DNA of 64,000 bases from Symbiodinium natans (taxonomy: Eukaryota > Sar > Dinophyceae > Suessiales > Symbiodiniaceae), in assembly GCA_905221605.1 (NCBI GenBank), contig CAJNDS010001302.1:327501-391500 (forward strand), in the 5' to 3' direction. Made by a program: the position numbers and the translations under genes. Positions 55,201 to 64,000 of the stretch are shown here, one piece after another. Under the pieces are notes generated by a model that did no database searches, was not told the DNA's origin, and saw nothing but the letters and a program-made list of their open reading frames with translations. Each line of letters starts with the position of its first letter. Position 1 is the first letter of the stretch.

Positions 55201-58200
55201 AGAAGTCGGACCTGGCATACAAGCAGGAGGGCGAGGGCACTTCTCACGTGCGGCTCGGCGCAAGCTCCGCAAGGTTCCATCTGCGTTAAATTCTTGTGTA
55301 TAGCCGTTTCAGCTGCTTGTCACATGTTGTTGGGAACCTAAACTTCTGAGGTACAGGCTGACCCTGAAGCCCGACAACACCGCGAAGGTGGAGATCGACG
55401 GCGAGAGCATCTACGAGGGCTCCTTGAAGGAGGACTGGGAGCTCTTGGCGCCCAAGGAGATCAAGGATCCCGAGGACAAGAAGCCCAGCGACTGGGTCGA
55501 TGACAGCATGATGGACGACCCCGAGGACAAGAAGCCAGACGGCTGGGTGGAGGAGAAGCGCATTGTGGACGCCAAGGCCAGCAAGCCGGATGACTGGGAC
55601 GACGAGGAGGACGGCGAGTGGGAGGCGCCCATGATCGACAACCCCGAGTACAAGGGCGAGTGGACCGTGAAGCGAATCTCCAACCCAGCCTACAAGGGCT
55701 TCTGGGAGGCCAAGAAGATCGCCAACCCGGAGTACGTCGATGACGACGCCCTCTACAAGTACGACGACTTCGGCTTCATCGGCTTCGACTTGTGGCAGGT
55801 GAAGGGCAACACCATCTTCGACAACGTCATCATCACGGATGACGCCACTTAGCCGATAAGGTTGAGGCTTTAGAGCTGAGGTTCTGAAGGCCCAAGCCCC
55901 GAACACCAGGAGGCAGATATTCGCGATCAGGGGATCGAATTCTAAGCCCCCAAACTCTGCGATAAAGCGAAACTCTTGATGGAGTTCAGAAGATTCGCAA
56001 ATAGTAGGTATTTGTGCGCTGCGATTGTGTAGGTCTTGCAGTAGGAGGCAGATGCAGAATTCTTGCGGCTGCTGGGGCGTCGGGGATGTACACCGTAGTC
56101 TTGAGATGTTCCCCCTTATACGAACAGTCCTTAATAGGGGTTATAGTACCCCTGATTATCATCCCTATGAAGGACTTTTAGTATAAGGGGGAACATCCCA
56201 ACTCTGGGCGTTTTAGACCCTGTTGGTACAAGGGCTGCAGATGTTAGGTACACGGGCCGACGCTTCTGTGGAAGGGGATCCCTACCTATAAACCCTGAAC
56301 CCTCAGGCGTTAAGCTCTAAACCCTAACCCCTAATTTAGGGTTTAGGGTTTAGGGTAGTTTTCATTTGCCCTTAACATGGTCCCTTGCCTCCTTCAAAGG
56401 GTTCTGATGTCTGGGCCCTTAATGTATACGGTATATAAGTGGTATATAAGGGGTATCCACGGGGTCCGCTTTTTAAGGGCCCATATTAAGGGACCATGTA
56501 ACTACCCTTAGAGGCTGTTGTTTCGGTTTGGGTTTACATGGCTCTGGGGTCTAGGCTTATCAAGGGTCTAGGTTAAAAGATTAAAGCCTATGAGCCCTAA
56601 CCCCTAAACTTTCAGGGTTCAGGCTTAGGGTTTGTTTTTAGGGTTTAGGGGTTTAGTGTTTCGGGTTAGGTTTAGGGTTTATAGGGTTTAGGGGTTTAGG
56701 GTTTAGGGTCGTCGCCACAGTGCAGAGGGCATCGTGAAACGGACACACGAAGATCGTGTGCTACTCCCGCCCGCGCTCATCATATAGGACCCGAAAAATT
56801 CAGGCACAAATGTGGGGGCCCATACTTTGAGCCCTAGTTAACCCGAAGCCCTAAGCCCCAACAGCTCCCGCAAAATGGTACCGAAGGTTTTTTTTTTCTA
56901 AGGGTAGTTTCATGGGCCCTTAATTTGGGCCCTAACCTCCTATAAAGGGTTCTGATGTATGGCCCCTTAATGTATACGGTATATAAGTGGTATATAAGGG
57001 GTACCCGTTCAAGGGCCCATACTGAGGGACCATGTAACTACCCTTACTGTAGGTGTCGAATCCCTCAGCCCTAGTGAACCCTAAACCCCTAACCCCTAAC
57101 CCCTAAACCCCTAAACCCCTAAACCCCAAACCCTAACCCCTAAACCCTAAACCCTAAACACAGCAGGTGTTTTTTCAGGGATCCCTCAACGGAAGCAGGT
57201 GAAAGAGGCGGATGCCTTCGTGGAGAAGTGGAAGGCGCTCAGCGAGGTGGAGAAGGCCCCGAGAAAGACGTAAAGAGTGGAGATCTTGGTAGAGGTGGTA
57301 CGTGGAACCCTAAACCCTAAAGACCCTGAACCCTAAACCCTAAACCCTAAACCCTAAACCCTAAACCCTAAACCCTAAACCCTAAACCCTAAACCCTAAA
57401 CCCTAAACCCTAAACCCTAAACCCTAAACCCTAAACCCTAAACCCTAAACCCCCTAAACCCTAAACCCTAAACCCTAAACCCTAAACCCTAAACCCTAAA
57501 CCCTAAACCCTAAACCCTAAACCCTAAACCCTAAACCCTAAACCCTAAACCCTAAACCCTAAACCCTAAACCTCAGGTTGTAGAGCTCAAAACGTACGAC
57601 CTTAGATTTTCAAGGCTCCCCGCCTTGAACTGAGCGGTTTGTTTCAGTCTTCTGGGACTTTAGGGTTGCGATCTTTGTGTGGGGGTTTAGGGTTTAGAGT
57701 TTAGGGTAGGGTTTAGGGTTTAGGGTTTAGGGTTTAGGGTTTAGGGTTTAGGGTTTAGGGTTTAGGGTTTAGGTTTTAGGGTTTAGGGTTTAGGGTTTAG
57801 GGTTTAGGGTTTGTGGATATGAAATTTTCAGGAAATGAGGGGGCTTGGGTTCCAGGTACGTCACGGGTTTAGGGTTTAGGGTCGTGTTCGAGTCGAGAGA
57901 ATCCAAACTACCCGCGACCCAACATATCTATTCCGAATCATAGCCCTTCATTGCACTACAACAAATGGCGTTTAGTGCTTGCAATTCGTGCTTAGCGTTT
58001 GTGACTTCGGTGTTTCTTGGACGACGAACCCTCAACCTAAACCCCTATCCCCTACACAGCCGCAGCAACACGCAACGCGAGGCGAAGAAAAAGGAGGAGG
58101 ATGACAAGAAGGCGGAGGACGACCCAACCCCCAGCTCCAACATTTCAGAAGGCCCAGGCAGAGGCTTAGGACAGTTTGGAGTTGAGGCTTTGGGGCCTCA

Positions 58201-60487
58201 AACCCTAGAACTAAACCCTGTAAACCATATAAACCAAAAAGTAACCCTGTAAACCCTATAAACCCCACAAACCTTATATACCCTCGAAACCCTATAAACC
58301 CCTACCAACCCCTACCAACCCGCCCTCAAACCTAGAAACCCTGAAGCCCCAAACCCCACAACCCTAAACCCTAGCCCTAAACCCTAAACCCCAAACCCTA
58401 AACCCCTAAACTCCAAAATGCCATCGCCCCGCAGGAGGCGAAGGCCGCAGCAGCGTCTGCCTCCAAGGATGACGACGATGACGACACCCGGCTCCGGCTG
58501 TCATGAAAGGTTTATAGGGTTTATCAGGGGGGTTTAGGGTTTAGGGTTAGGGTTTAGGGTTTAGGGTTTAGGGTTTAGGGTTTAGGGTTTAGGGTTTAGG
58601 GTTTAGGGTTTAGGGTTTAGGGTTTAGGGTTTAGGGCTTAGGGTTTAGGGTTTAGGGTTTAGGGTTTAGGGTTTGGTTTTGTCTTTTTTTCGTGGTTTTG
58701 TCCGGCTTTGTAGGGGTTGAGAAGGTTTGTTTGCCTGGTGTCTATGGTTATACCTGCTTTGCTAAGGTGTTTTAGTGCTTACATGGTGTTCCAGAGCGTA
58801 GTCGTTGGGTTGTGATAGGTCTTTTTGTCTTTAACCTTTTTTGGGTCTCGGGGGTGTTGAGGTGTTTGAGCTCGAAGGCTTCGGACTTTGGAGAGATTTG
58901 GCGGAGGGGCGGGGGGGGGGAAGTCTAGGGGATATCTAGCTTCAGGCTTTCGACTTCTATTATATGGTCAGTTCTCAACATGATGATCCCTTTTTGGGGT
59001 CCCCTGAATAAGAAGGGCCGCCTTTATAATCAATCCCTAAACCCTAAATCCTAAACCCTAAATCCTAAACCCTAGACCCTAAACCCTAAACCATATCTTC
59101 GAGAAGTGGCCATATTGGTTCCCCGCGAGAGATCCTCTTTGCCTTTCGCAGTTTCAGGGGGTTCCACGGATGGTCCCCATACAAAAGGAGCTGCGGCGCT
59201 CAAACCCTAAACCCCAAACCCCAAGCCCCAAACCCTAAACCCTAAACCCTAAACCCGACACCCTAAGCCCTGAACCCTGAACCCTTGACAGACTAATCCC
59301 TGCTAAGCGACCGTTAGTATAAGGGGGGAACATGCCAAGGTGCAGGAGTTTAGAGGCTTTTCGGGGTATTAGGCTATTCAGACTTTAGGATGTTGGCGAT
59401 TTAGGATCAAGGCTTGGGTGTGCATCTGAGTCCTGATTGCAGGCCCGCCTTGTGCATTGTTTAATGGGGTTTAGAGTTTAGGGTTTAGGGTTTAGGGTTT
59501 TTGGTTTGAATTAGGGTTAGGGTTTAGGGAAAAAGCAGCATGCCTAGTTTACGGTAGGGTTTTAGGGATTAAGGAGTGAGGTTTCAGGCGTTACCGTCAC
59601 CTTTCTTGAGCAATCGATATGTTACATATTTTGGGGAGAGGGCGGGGGGTACTGTACCTGAGCTACATGTGTTGTTCTGGAAACCATTAGACTAGGTACC
59701 CGAAGTAACTTTGCCTGCAGCGGCGCTGCAGCGGCATGGAGGGTAGATGGGCTAAGGGTTCACAGGCTTCGCTGTGAGATTCTTTGGTCAGGCCTCAAAA
59801 TTCTTCTTGGCCCGATACATTTACGAGACCCCTCTTCCGAACAAAGGTGCCAACTGAGGTGTTTTGAAGATTTGGGGGGGGGAGAGGAAACCCTACACCC
59901 TAAGTCCCATTTACCCCTAACCTTAAGCTTTTGTAACCCTAAGGCCTACAACCTATACCCTATACCACAAAGACCCCGTGCCCCGTAAGCTGAGTGACGC
60001 TTCAACTCTCGACCCTATAAACCCTAACCCTAAACCCTAAACCCTAAACCCTAAACCCTAAACCCTAAACCCTAAACCCTAAACCCTAATGAGGATGAAA
60101 CGATCAAAGCCAACCCCAAGCTCTCTACACCCGCTCCAGCTAAGCCCTAAACCCTACATCCCTAAACCTCTTTCTAGGCCTTGCAAACCCTCTAGCTCTT
60201 AAGAAAGGCCCTCAAAACCCTGAAACATTCACTTCGTGGCTGAGTGGGTACACTTTACACTTTTTTGGGATACTATAATCCCCTGTAAACTGAAAGTGCA
60301 CACCTTTTTAGGGGCTTATGAACTGAGCAACTAGGCCTCAACCCTAGACCCTAAACCCTAATTCCTAAACCCTAAACCCTAAACGCTCCGGCCTCTAAAC
60401 CCTAAACCCTAAACCCTGAACCCTGCTGTTTTCGGAGAGCCCTGCCCGAGCCTTGAGGATGACAAGGATGACGAGGAGGAAGACTGA
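51931..60487 (+). CDS. Calreticulin, copy 4 (ten exons, one relocated intron)
   Basis: Exons: 51931-51981, 52775-52809 (or to 52812), 53332-53377, 54593-54672, 54953-55249, 55351-55843, 57199-57255, 58082-58117, 58435-58482, 60458-60487; joined 390 aa. Signal peptide MRCAALCMGSLAVASGK. Domains as in the other copies; Ser to Ala at DDDALYKY. The tail ends DDKDDEEED without KDEL. The intron that splits the Trp codon in GKWFANEA of copies 1-3 is absent, and a 1.2-kb GT-AG intron interrupts GTQ|GTW 29 nt upstream instead. Intron 2 has either a GA donor or a GC donor adding one Lys. Introns 8 and 9 use GA. Intron 4 is homologous to that of copy 1, and intron 5 to that of copy 3. Confidence 0.92.
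52183..52218. repeat. Poly-C tract
   Basis: An uninterrupted C run of about 30 in intron 1 of copy 4. Similar long C or G runs occur near 13084, 34920, 39831, 44236 and 54010. Confidence 0.9.
52645..52752. repeat. CCCTAAA array in intron 1 of copy 4
   Basis: About 15 units ending about 22 nt before exon 2. Confidence 0.95.
53378..54592. other. Relocated intron 3 of copy 4
   Basis: GT-AG intron with CCAGG at both borders (53374-53378 and 54589-54593). It contains TTTAGGG (53397-53465), a TA-rich patch (53640-53735), a CCCTAAA array (53830-54004), two poly-G runs, and TTTAGGG/TTCAGGG arrays (54099-54252). No homology to intron 3 of copies 1-3 is evident beyond the repeats. Confidence 0.8.
56100..56202. 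repeat. Foldback element family A, intact
   Basis: TTGAGATGTTCCCCCTTATA on the left and TATAAGGGGGAACATCCCAA on the right, inner GAACAGTCCTTAATAGGGGT. Best-preserved copy in the window; in intron 6 of calreticulin copy 4. Confidence 0.9.
56354..56510. repeat. Foldback element family B
   Basis: GGGTAGTT...AACTACCC ends; inner GTATACGGTATATAAGTGG and GGGCCC palindromes. About 80-90% like the next copy by eye. Intron 6 of copy 4. Confidence 0.85.
56900..57045. repeat. Foldback element family B
   Basis: AAGGGTAGTTTCATGGGCCC on the left and CCATGTAACTACCCTT on the right, with the same GTATACGGTATATAAGTGG core as the element at 56354. Two copies in one intron suggest local duplication or insertion preference. 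Confidence 0.85.
57303..57570. repeat. CCCTAAA array in intron 7 of copy 4
   Basis: About 37 near-perfect units, starting 48 nt after the donor. A TTTAGGG array follows at 57685-57811, so this intron has the C-then-G order. Confidence 0.95.
58520..58675. repeat. TTTAGGG array in intron 9 of copy 4
   Basis: About 22 units, 45 nt after the exon 9 donor. Confidence 0.95.
58960..59116. repeat. Foldback element family F, split by CCCTAAA
   Basis: TATATGGTCAGTTCTCAACA on the left, GAGAAGTGGCCATATT on the right; a CCCTAAA/CCCTAAATC block (59034-59092) interrupts it. In intron 9 of copy 4. Confidence 0.7.
59290..59340. repeat. Right half of a family A foldback
   Basis: Ends GTATAAGGGGGGAACATGCCAAGG. 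The left half is missing and CCCTAAA/CCCTGAA repeats stand in its place. Confidence 0.7.
60235..60335. repeat. Foldback element family C, uninterrupted
   Basis: TGGCTGAGTGGGTACACTTT on the left, GAACTGAGCAACTAGG on the right. It lacks the telomeric block found in the element at 33978 and so serves as its empty-site relative. In intron 9 of copy 4. Confidence 0.8.
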
Positions 60488-61411
60488 GCATCCTCCTCCT
60501 TCATCCCCCTGCTGAGCTGGGGTTAGTCTTGCCCAAACCCTAAACCCTGAACACTAAACCCTAAACCCGAAACCCTAAACCCTAAACCCTAAACCCTAAA
60601 CCCCTACGCATGGGCAAGCCCAGCCGGTTTTTGCGCGTAGAAGCAGACCGTCTCACCTCGACACCTGGCGACAGGCGACACCCACAGACCCCTGAGCCCA
60701 GAGTGCCCCCAAACCCCTCTGAACCCTAGGGCTTAGAGTTTAGGGCTATTCAGGGTTTAGCGCTATTTAGGGTTTAGGGCTATTTGGGGTTTAGGGCTAT
60801 TTAGGGTTTAGGGCTATTTGGGGTTTAGGGCTATTTAGGGTTTAGGGCTATTTAGGGTTTAGGGCTATTTGGGGTTTAGGCCTATTTGGGGTTTAGGGCT
60901 ATTTAGGGTTTAGGGCTATTTAGGGCTTAGGGCTATTGAGGGTTTAGGGCTATTGAGGGTTTAGGCCTTCTTCTTCATGTAAGTTTAGGCGAGGTTGAAG
61001 AAAGAGGATTTCGACGCCCTGCCCACACCCACGGTGCCTTTTATCAGATGCCCTTGCAATTCACGTTACAGCGTGTGAAGGGCGGTTCAAGTCAGGGTCG
61101 ACCCTAATGCCGAAACGCGAAACCCTAAACCCTAAACCCGAGAAGCACTAATCCCGAAACCCTAAACACTGAGCCCTAAACCCGAATCCCGAATCCCGAA
61201 ACCCTAAACCCTAAACCCGAGAAGCACTCGAATTGAAGATGTCGCCATGTCAAGAGCGCACAGCACAGTTCCGCGCCAAAGCTGAGGACGGTCTGCGCAG
61301 ACCAACTATGGGAACACCCCACCTGAACGAAGGCCTGAGGGTTTAGGGTTTAGGGTTTAGGGTTAGGGTTTAGGTTTTAGGGTTTAGGGGAGAAAAGGGT
61401 CCCTGTTGCAG
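60488..61411. other. Region downstream of calreticulin copy 4
   Basis: CCCTAAA block (60535-60602), unique DNA (60605-60720), the higher-order repeat (60733-60965), and a mixed CCCTAAA/CCCGAAT stretch at 61120-61220. No gene supported, though a short exon-like patch is possible near 61265. Confidence 0.55.
60733..60965. repeat. 17-bp higher-order repeat based on TTTAGGG
   Basis: About 13 units of TTTAGGGCTATTTAGGG type (A/G variants at one position): two telomere-like words joined by CTATT. The compound unit has been amplified as a whole. Confidence 0.9.
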
Positions 61412-61500
61412 GCGCCTCGGCTTGGCCCCCAATTTGCTTTAGGAGAGAAACCGTCTCGGAGAAAAACCAAGTCCCTGCCGTTCTGGCAGTCGGCTTCTCA
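61412..61500 (+). CDS. Candidate exon
   Basis: CTGTTGCAG|GCGCCT to GGCTTCTCA|GCAAGG (GC donor), 89 nt, open as APRLGPQFALGEKPSRRKTK followed by SLPFWQSAS. Family unknown. Confidence 0.4.
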
Positions 61501-61533
61501 GCAAGGAGACAGCAAAAAAAAAAAAAAACGCTG

Positions 61534-61752
61534 CTTTTGGGATGTTCAAGGGTGAAGGGTTTAGGGTGTTTAGGGTTTAGGGTTCGGGTTAAGGGTTTAG
61601 GGTTTAGGGTCTAGGGTTTAGGGTTTAGGTTTTTATGGTTTAGGGTGGGGTTTAGGGTTTAGGGGACTAACTAGCAGTCCTGAAAAGGGTTATAGTACCC
61701 CCTGTTATAATCCCTATTAAGGGCTGTCAGTATAAGGGGGAACATCCCAAGG
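61534..61752. repeat. Family A foldback split by a long TTTAGGG array
   Basis: TTTTGGGATGTTC (61534-61546) and AACATCCCAA (61741-61750) are the two ends. About 110 bp of TTTAGGG-type repeat separates the left end from the rest of the element, which begins GACTAACTAGCAGTCC. Confidence 0.7.
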
Positions 61753-62169
61753 TAGAAGCCCTAAACCCTAAACCCTAAACCATAAGGTTGAGCCTAAGTT
61801 CGGGGATTAGGGTTTTCAGGGCTTAGGGTTGAGAGGAGTTTTTGAGGTGTGATGGGCATGCTTGCTTGTTGCTGTTTTTTGCGGTCTGTAGGGAGCAGAG
61901 CAGAGTTGGGTTTAGGGTTTAGGGTTTAGGGTTTAGGGTTTAGGTTTTAGGTTTTAGGGTTTAGGGTTTAGGGTTTAGGGTTTAGGGTTTGGGTGGTTTT
62001 GTCTGGGCACAATGCCTTCGGTAAGACCGAAACCCATGCAAACAAGCGACAGGCTTGAAGCCAAAGCACGCTACAACCCTCAACGCGTTAAAGCTCAAGC
62101 CCGTAGGCCCTGAAACCCGACACGGTTAAGGGTTTAGGGTTTAGAGTTACGCGTCACTCCTGAACCAAG

Positions 62170-62200
62170 AACTCTGCCTCGAGCCGCGTTGTTGTTCCTG
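62170..62200 (+). CDS. Candidate very short exon
   Basis: GAACCAAG|AACTCT to GTTCCTG|GTGAGT, 31 nt, open as NSASSRVVVP, with a consensus donor. TTTAGGG follows. Confidence 0.3.
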
Positions 62201-62261
62201 GTGAGTGGACGTTGGCAAGGTTGCTCTGCGACCTGGATATTCTCGTGAATTTCTCATAAAG

Positions 62262-62383
62262 TTTAGGGTTTAGGGTTTAGGGTTTAAGGTTTAGGGTTTA
62301 GGGTTTAGGGTTTAGGGTTAGGGTTTAGGGTTTAGGGTTTAGGGTTTAGGGTTTAGGGTTTAGGGTTTAGGGTTTAGGGTTTA
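62262..62383. repeat. TTTAGGG array
   Basis: About 17 units with single-base deletions in a few. Confidence 0.95.
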
Positions 62384-62769
62384 CTAAAGACCGATAAGCT
62401 GTTGGGAGTTTCGGGTTGGGAGGTGTAGGGTTTCTTTGTGCTTCCGCGTTCCTTTCCTGACTTCGACCGTCAGATTCCAATCCCTTAGGGTTTAGGGTTT
62501 AGGGTTTAGGGTTTAGGGCTTAGGGCTTAGGGCTTAGGGCTTAGGGCTTAGGGTTCTGAACTAAAGCTTGCAAGCGATTCATGTGCGGGGCCTCGCAGCT
62601 GTTTCTTGAGGTCCAAGAAGGCCAAAACCGCAAAACCCTAAAGTTGCAAAAGTGTAAAGCCCGAGGCTCTTCTTCTATAGCTCTAAGCTCGAAGCCCTGA
62701 ACCCTCTGGTCAATGCTACACCCTGAAGACCCAGCCTCAACACGAAGCCCCAAACCCCAAACCCGAAAC

Positions 62770-62922
62770 CCCAAACCCTAAACCCTAAACCCTAAACTTT
62801 AAACCCTAAACCCTAAACCCTAAACCCTAAACCCTAAACCCTAAACCCTAAACCCTAAACCCTAAACCCTAAACCCTAAACCCTAAACCCTAAACCCTAA
62901 ACCCTAAACCCTAAACCCTAGC
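62770..62922. repeat. CCCTAAA array
   Basis: About 21 units, acceptor-side of the candidate exon at 62955. Confidence 0.95.
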
Positions 62923-62954
62923 CCTAAACCCGAAACTCCCAGCCATTCCTTGAG

Positions 62955-63017
62955 CTCTCACCGCGTTTGCCAACATGGCGGTGGATGATCTTCTGCCGGC
63001 CCATGGTTTCGAACAAG
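62955..63017 (+). CDS. Candidate exon
   Basis: CCTTGAG|CTCTCA to TCGAACAAG|GCGCTA (GC donor), 63 nt, phase 0, open as LSPRLPTWRWMIFCRPMVSN plus K. An alternative frame begins at an ATG (MAVDDLLPAHGFEQG). CCCTAAA upstream and TTTAGGG downstream. Confidence 0.4.
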
Positions 63018-63039
63018 GCGCTAGCAATTCATGGGGCTT

Positions 63040-63120
63040 AGGGTTTGGGTTTAGGGTTTAGGGTTTAGGGTTTAGGGTTTAGGGTTTAGGGTTTAGGGTT
63101 TAGGGTTTAGGGTTTAGGGT
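63040..63120. repeat. TTTAGGG array
   Basis: About 11 units, donor-side of the candidate exon at 62955-63017. Confidence 0.95.
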
Positions 63121-63190
63121 CTCAATCCACAGCATTCGCGCAAGCCCTGAACCCCTCGTTAGTCAGTCCCCGGCCCTTTCCTGGGCTTTG

Positions 63191-63275
63191 GAGTACTATA
63201 CTTTAATATTATTAATACTGTTTTTGGTTTTGGGTTCCCATTATAGCTACGTATACCTAAAAAGTATATACTTTT
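63191..63275. repeat. Foldback element family E
   Basis: GAGTACTATACTTTAATATT on the left and AAAAAGTATATACTTTTT on the right; close to the element at 12367-12450. Confidence 0.8.
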
Positions 63276-63670
63276 TTTCTGGGTGAGGTAGGTTTCTGGG
63301 CTCTTCTGGGTCTGAGGCAGAAAACGAGAGCCTAGGTTAGTGCCCTAAACCCTGACCCTGAAGCCTCAACCGGGAACCCTAAGCACTGAACCTAAACCCT
63401 GGACCCGTTAGGGCTTTAAGGGACAGACTCGATTGCAGGAAATGTTTGTTCGGGTTGCCGGTTGGCGATGAAGAGCCACGGCAAACTTAACACTAATTGT
63501 GCACCCTAAACGCTGAATAAGCCCTAAACCCTAAAACCCTAAAACCCTAAAACCCTAAAACCCATAAACCCTTAAACCTAAAACCCTGAAGAAACCCGAA
63601 CGCCGAAGACCCTGAAACCCCTAAACGCCTAAACCCGAACTCCTATACCCAAGCCCCAAAGCGCTTCTCA

Positions 63671-63786
63671 ACACTACTATTTGTTTAAGAACCCCCACCA
63701 AGAACATATAATATGCTTCCTTATCCGAGAGCAATACAGGGATCACTGTCTTTTGTGTTTTTTTGGGGGTTCGTAAGCAAACAGTA
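63671..63786. repeat. Foldback element family G
   Basis: ACTACTATTTGTTTAAGAAC on the left and GGGGGTTCGTAAGCAAACAG on the right; relative of the element at 44082-44193. Confidence 0.75.
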
Positions 63787-64000
63787 GAGAAGGTGACGGA
63801 GAGCTGCGCCTCTGGATATCTCTTCCGTCGCTGGAGGCAGAGCCTCCGGGGGGGCCCAGGATTTCGTGCTGAATCTAGGGGTCGGAAGGATTACTAGTAG
63901 TATTGTCTTCTGGTCCCTAAATGAGTATACTAGACTTAACCCCCCAGAACCCTATTCTAGTTTCTAAGGCCCCTAGAGCAAGCGTTTGCAGGGTTTAACT

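Larger units (their letters stand above)
1..64000. repeat. Interspersed telomere-type heptamers throughout the window
   Basis: Blocks of TTTAGGG or its complement CCCTAAA, from 2 to about 40 units, occur every few hundred bases in both orientations across the whole window. Common variants are TTTTAGGG, TTTGGGG, TCTAGGG, TTCAGGG, CTTAGGG and CCCCCCTAAA. They lie in introns and spacers and are absent from calreticulin exons. Because orientation keeps switching and unique sequence continues on both sides, this is interstitial DNA and not a chromosome end. Only the larger or unusual arrays are listed separately. Confidence 0.95.

Overview
This window looks like nuclear DNA of a eukaryote, most probably a dinoflagellate. 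The grounds are: (i) a head-to-tail tandem array of one protein-coding gene; (ii) introns that mostly begin with GC, sometimes GA and rarely GT, and end in AG followed by G; (iii) G+C-rich coding codons; and (iv) plant/alveolate-type telomeric heptamers (TTTAGGG/CCCTAAA) in both orientations throughout. Chromerids, haptophytes or other algae are not excluded. No prokaryotic features, rRNA, tRNA or CRISPR were seen.

Layout. 0.2-22.7 kb: a string of short candidate exons (30-180 nt) on the + strand, separated by telomere-repeat-rich introns, belonging to one or more unrecognised genes. Two repeat-free islands sit inside this stretch. One (7.4-8.2 kb) holds a 274-codon minus-strand ORF. The other (about 13.1-16.7 kb), bounded by poly-G/C tracts, holds an array of small covarying hairpins and an intronless 345-codon ORF. 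23.7-60.5 kb: four tandem + strand calreticulin genes (copies 1-4: 23698-30869, 34145-40161, 43060-51027, 51931-60487). Each has ten exons that I could join in frame to 387-390 aa. Spacers are about 3.3, 2.9 and 0.9 kb. 60.5-64 kb: repeats, foldback elements and a few candidate exons.

The calreticulin copies act as an internal control for the repeats. Exons are nearly constant while introns differ in how much TTTAGGG they carry and where. Several telomeric blocks are flanked by direct duplications. One has an apparently empty paralogous site, which suggests telomeric DNA was inserted at staggered breaks. Donor-proximal blocks tend to be TTTAGGG and acceptor-proximal blocks CCCTAAA, so many pre-mRNA introns could fold and bring their splice sites together. 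Copy 4 has an intron 29 nt upstream of where copies 1-3 have theirs, flanked by CCAGG on both sides.

Calreticulin is the only product identified with confidence: signal peptide, lectin domain with both conserved cysteines, three plus three P-domain repeats, and an acidic tail. All four copies lack a C-terminal KDEL/HDEL signal. Several families of about 100-160 bp foldback (MITE-like) elements recur, some split by telomeric arrays. All splice calls come from reading and paralogue comparison only; no search or RNA evidence was available.
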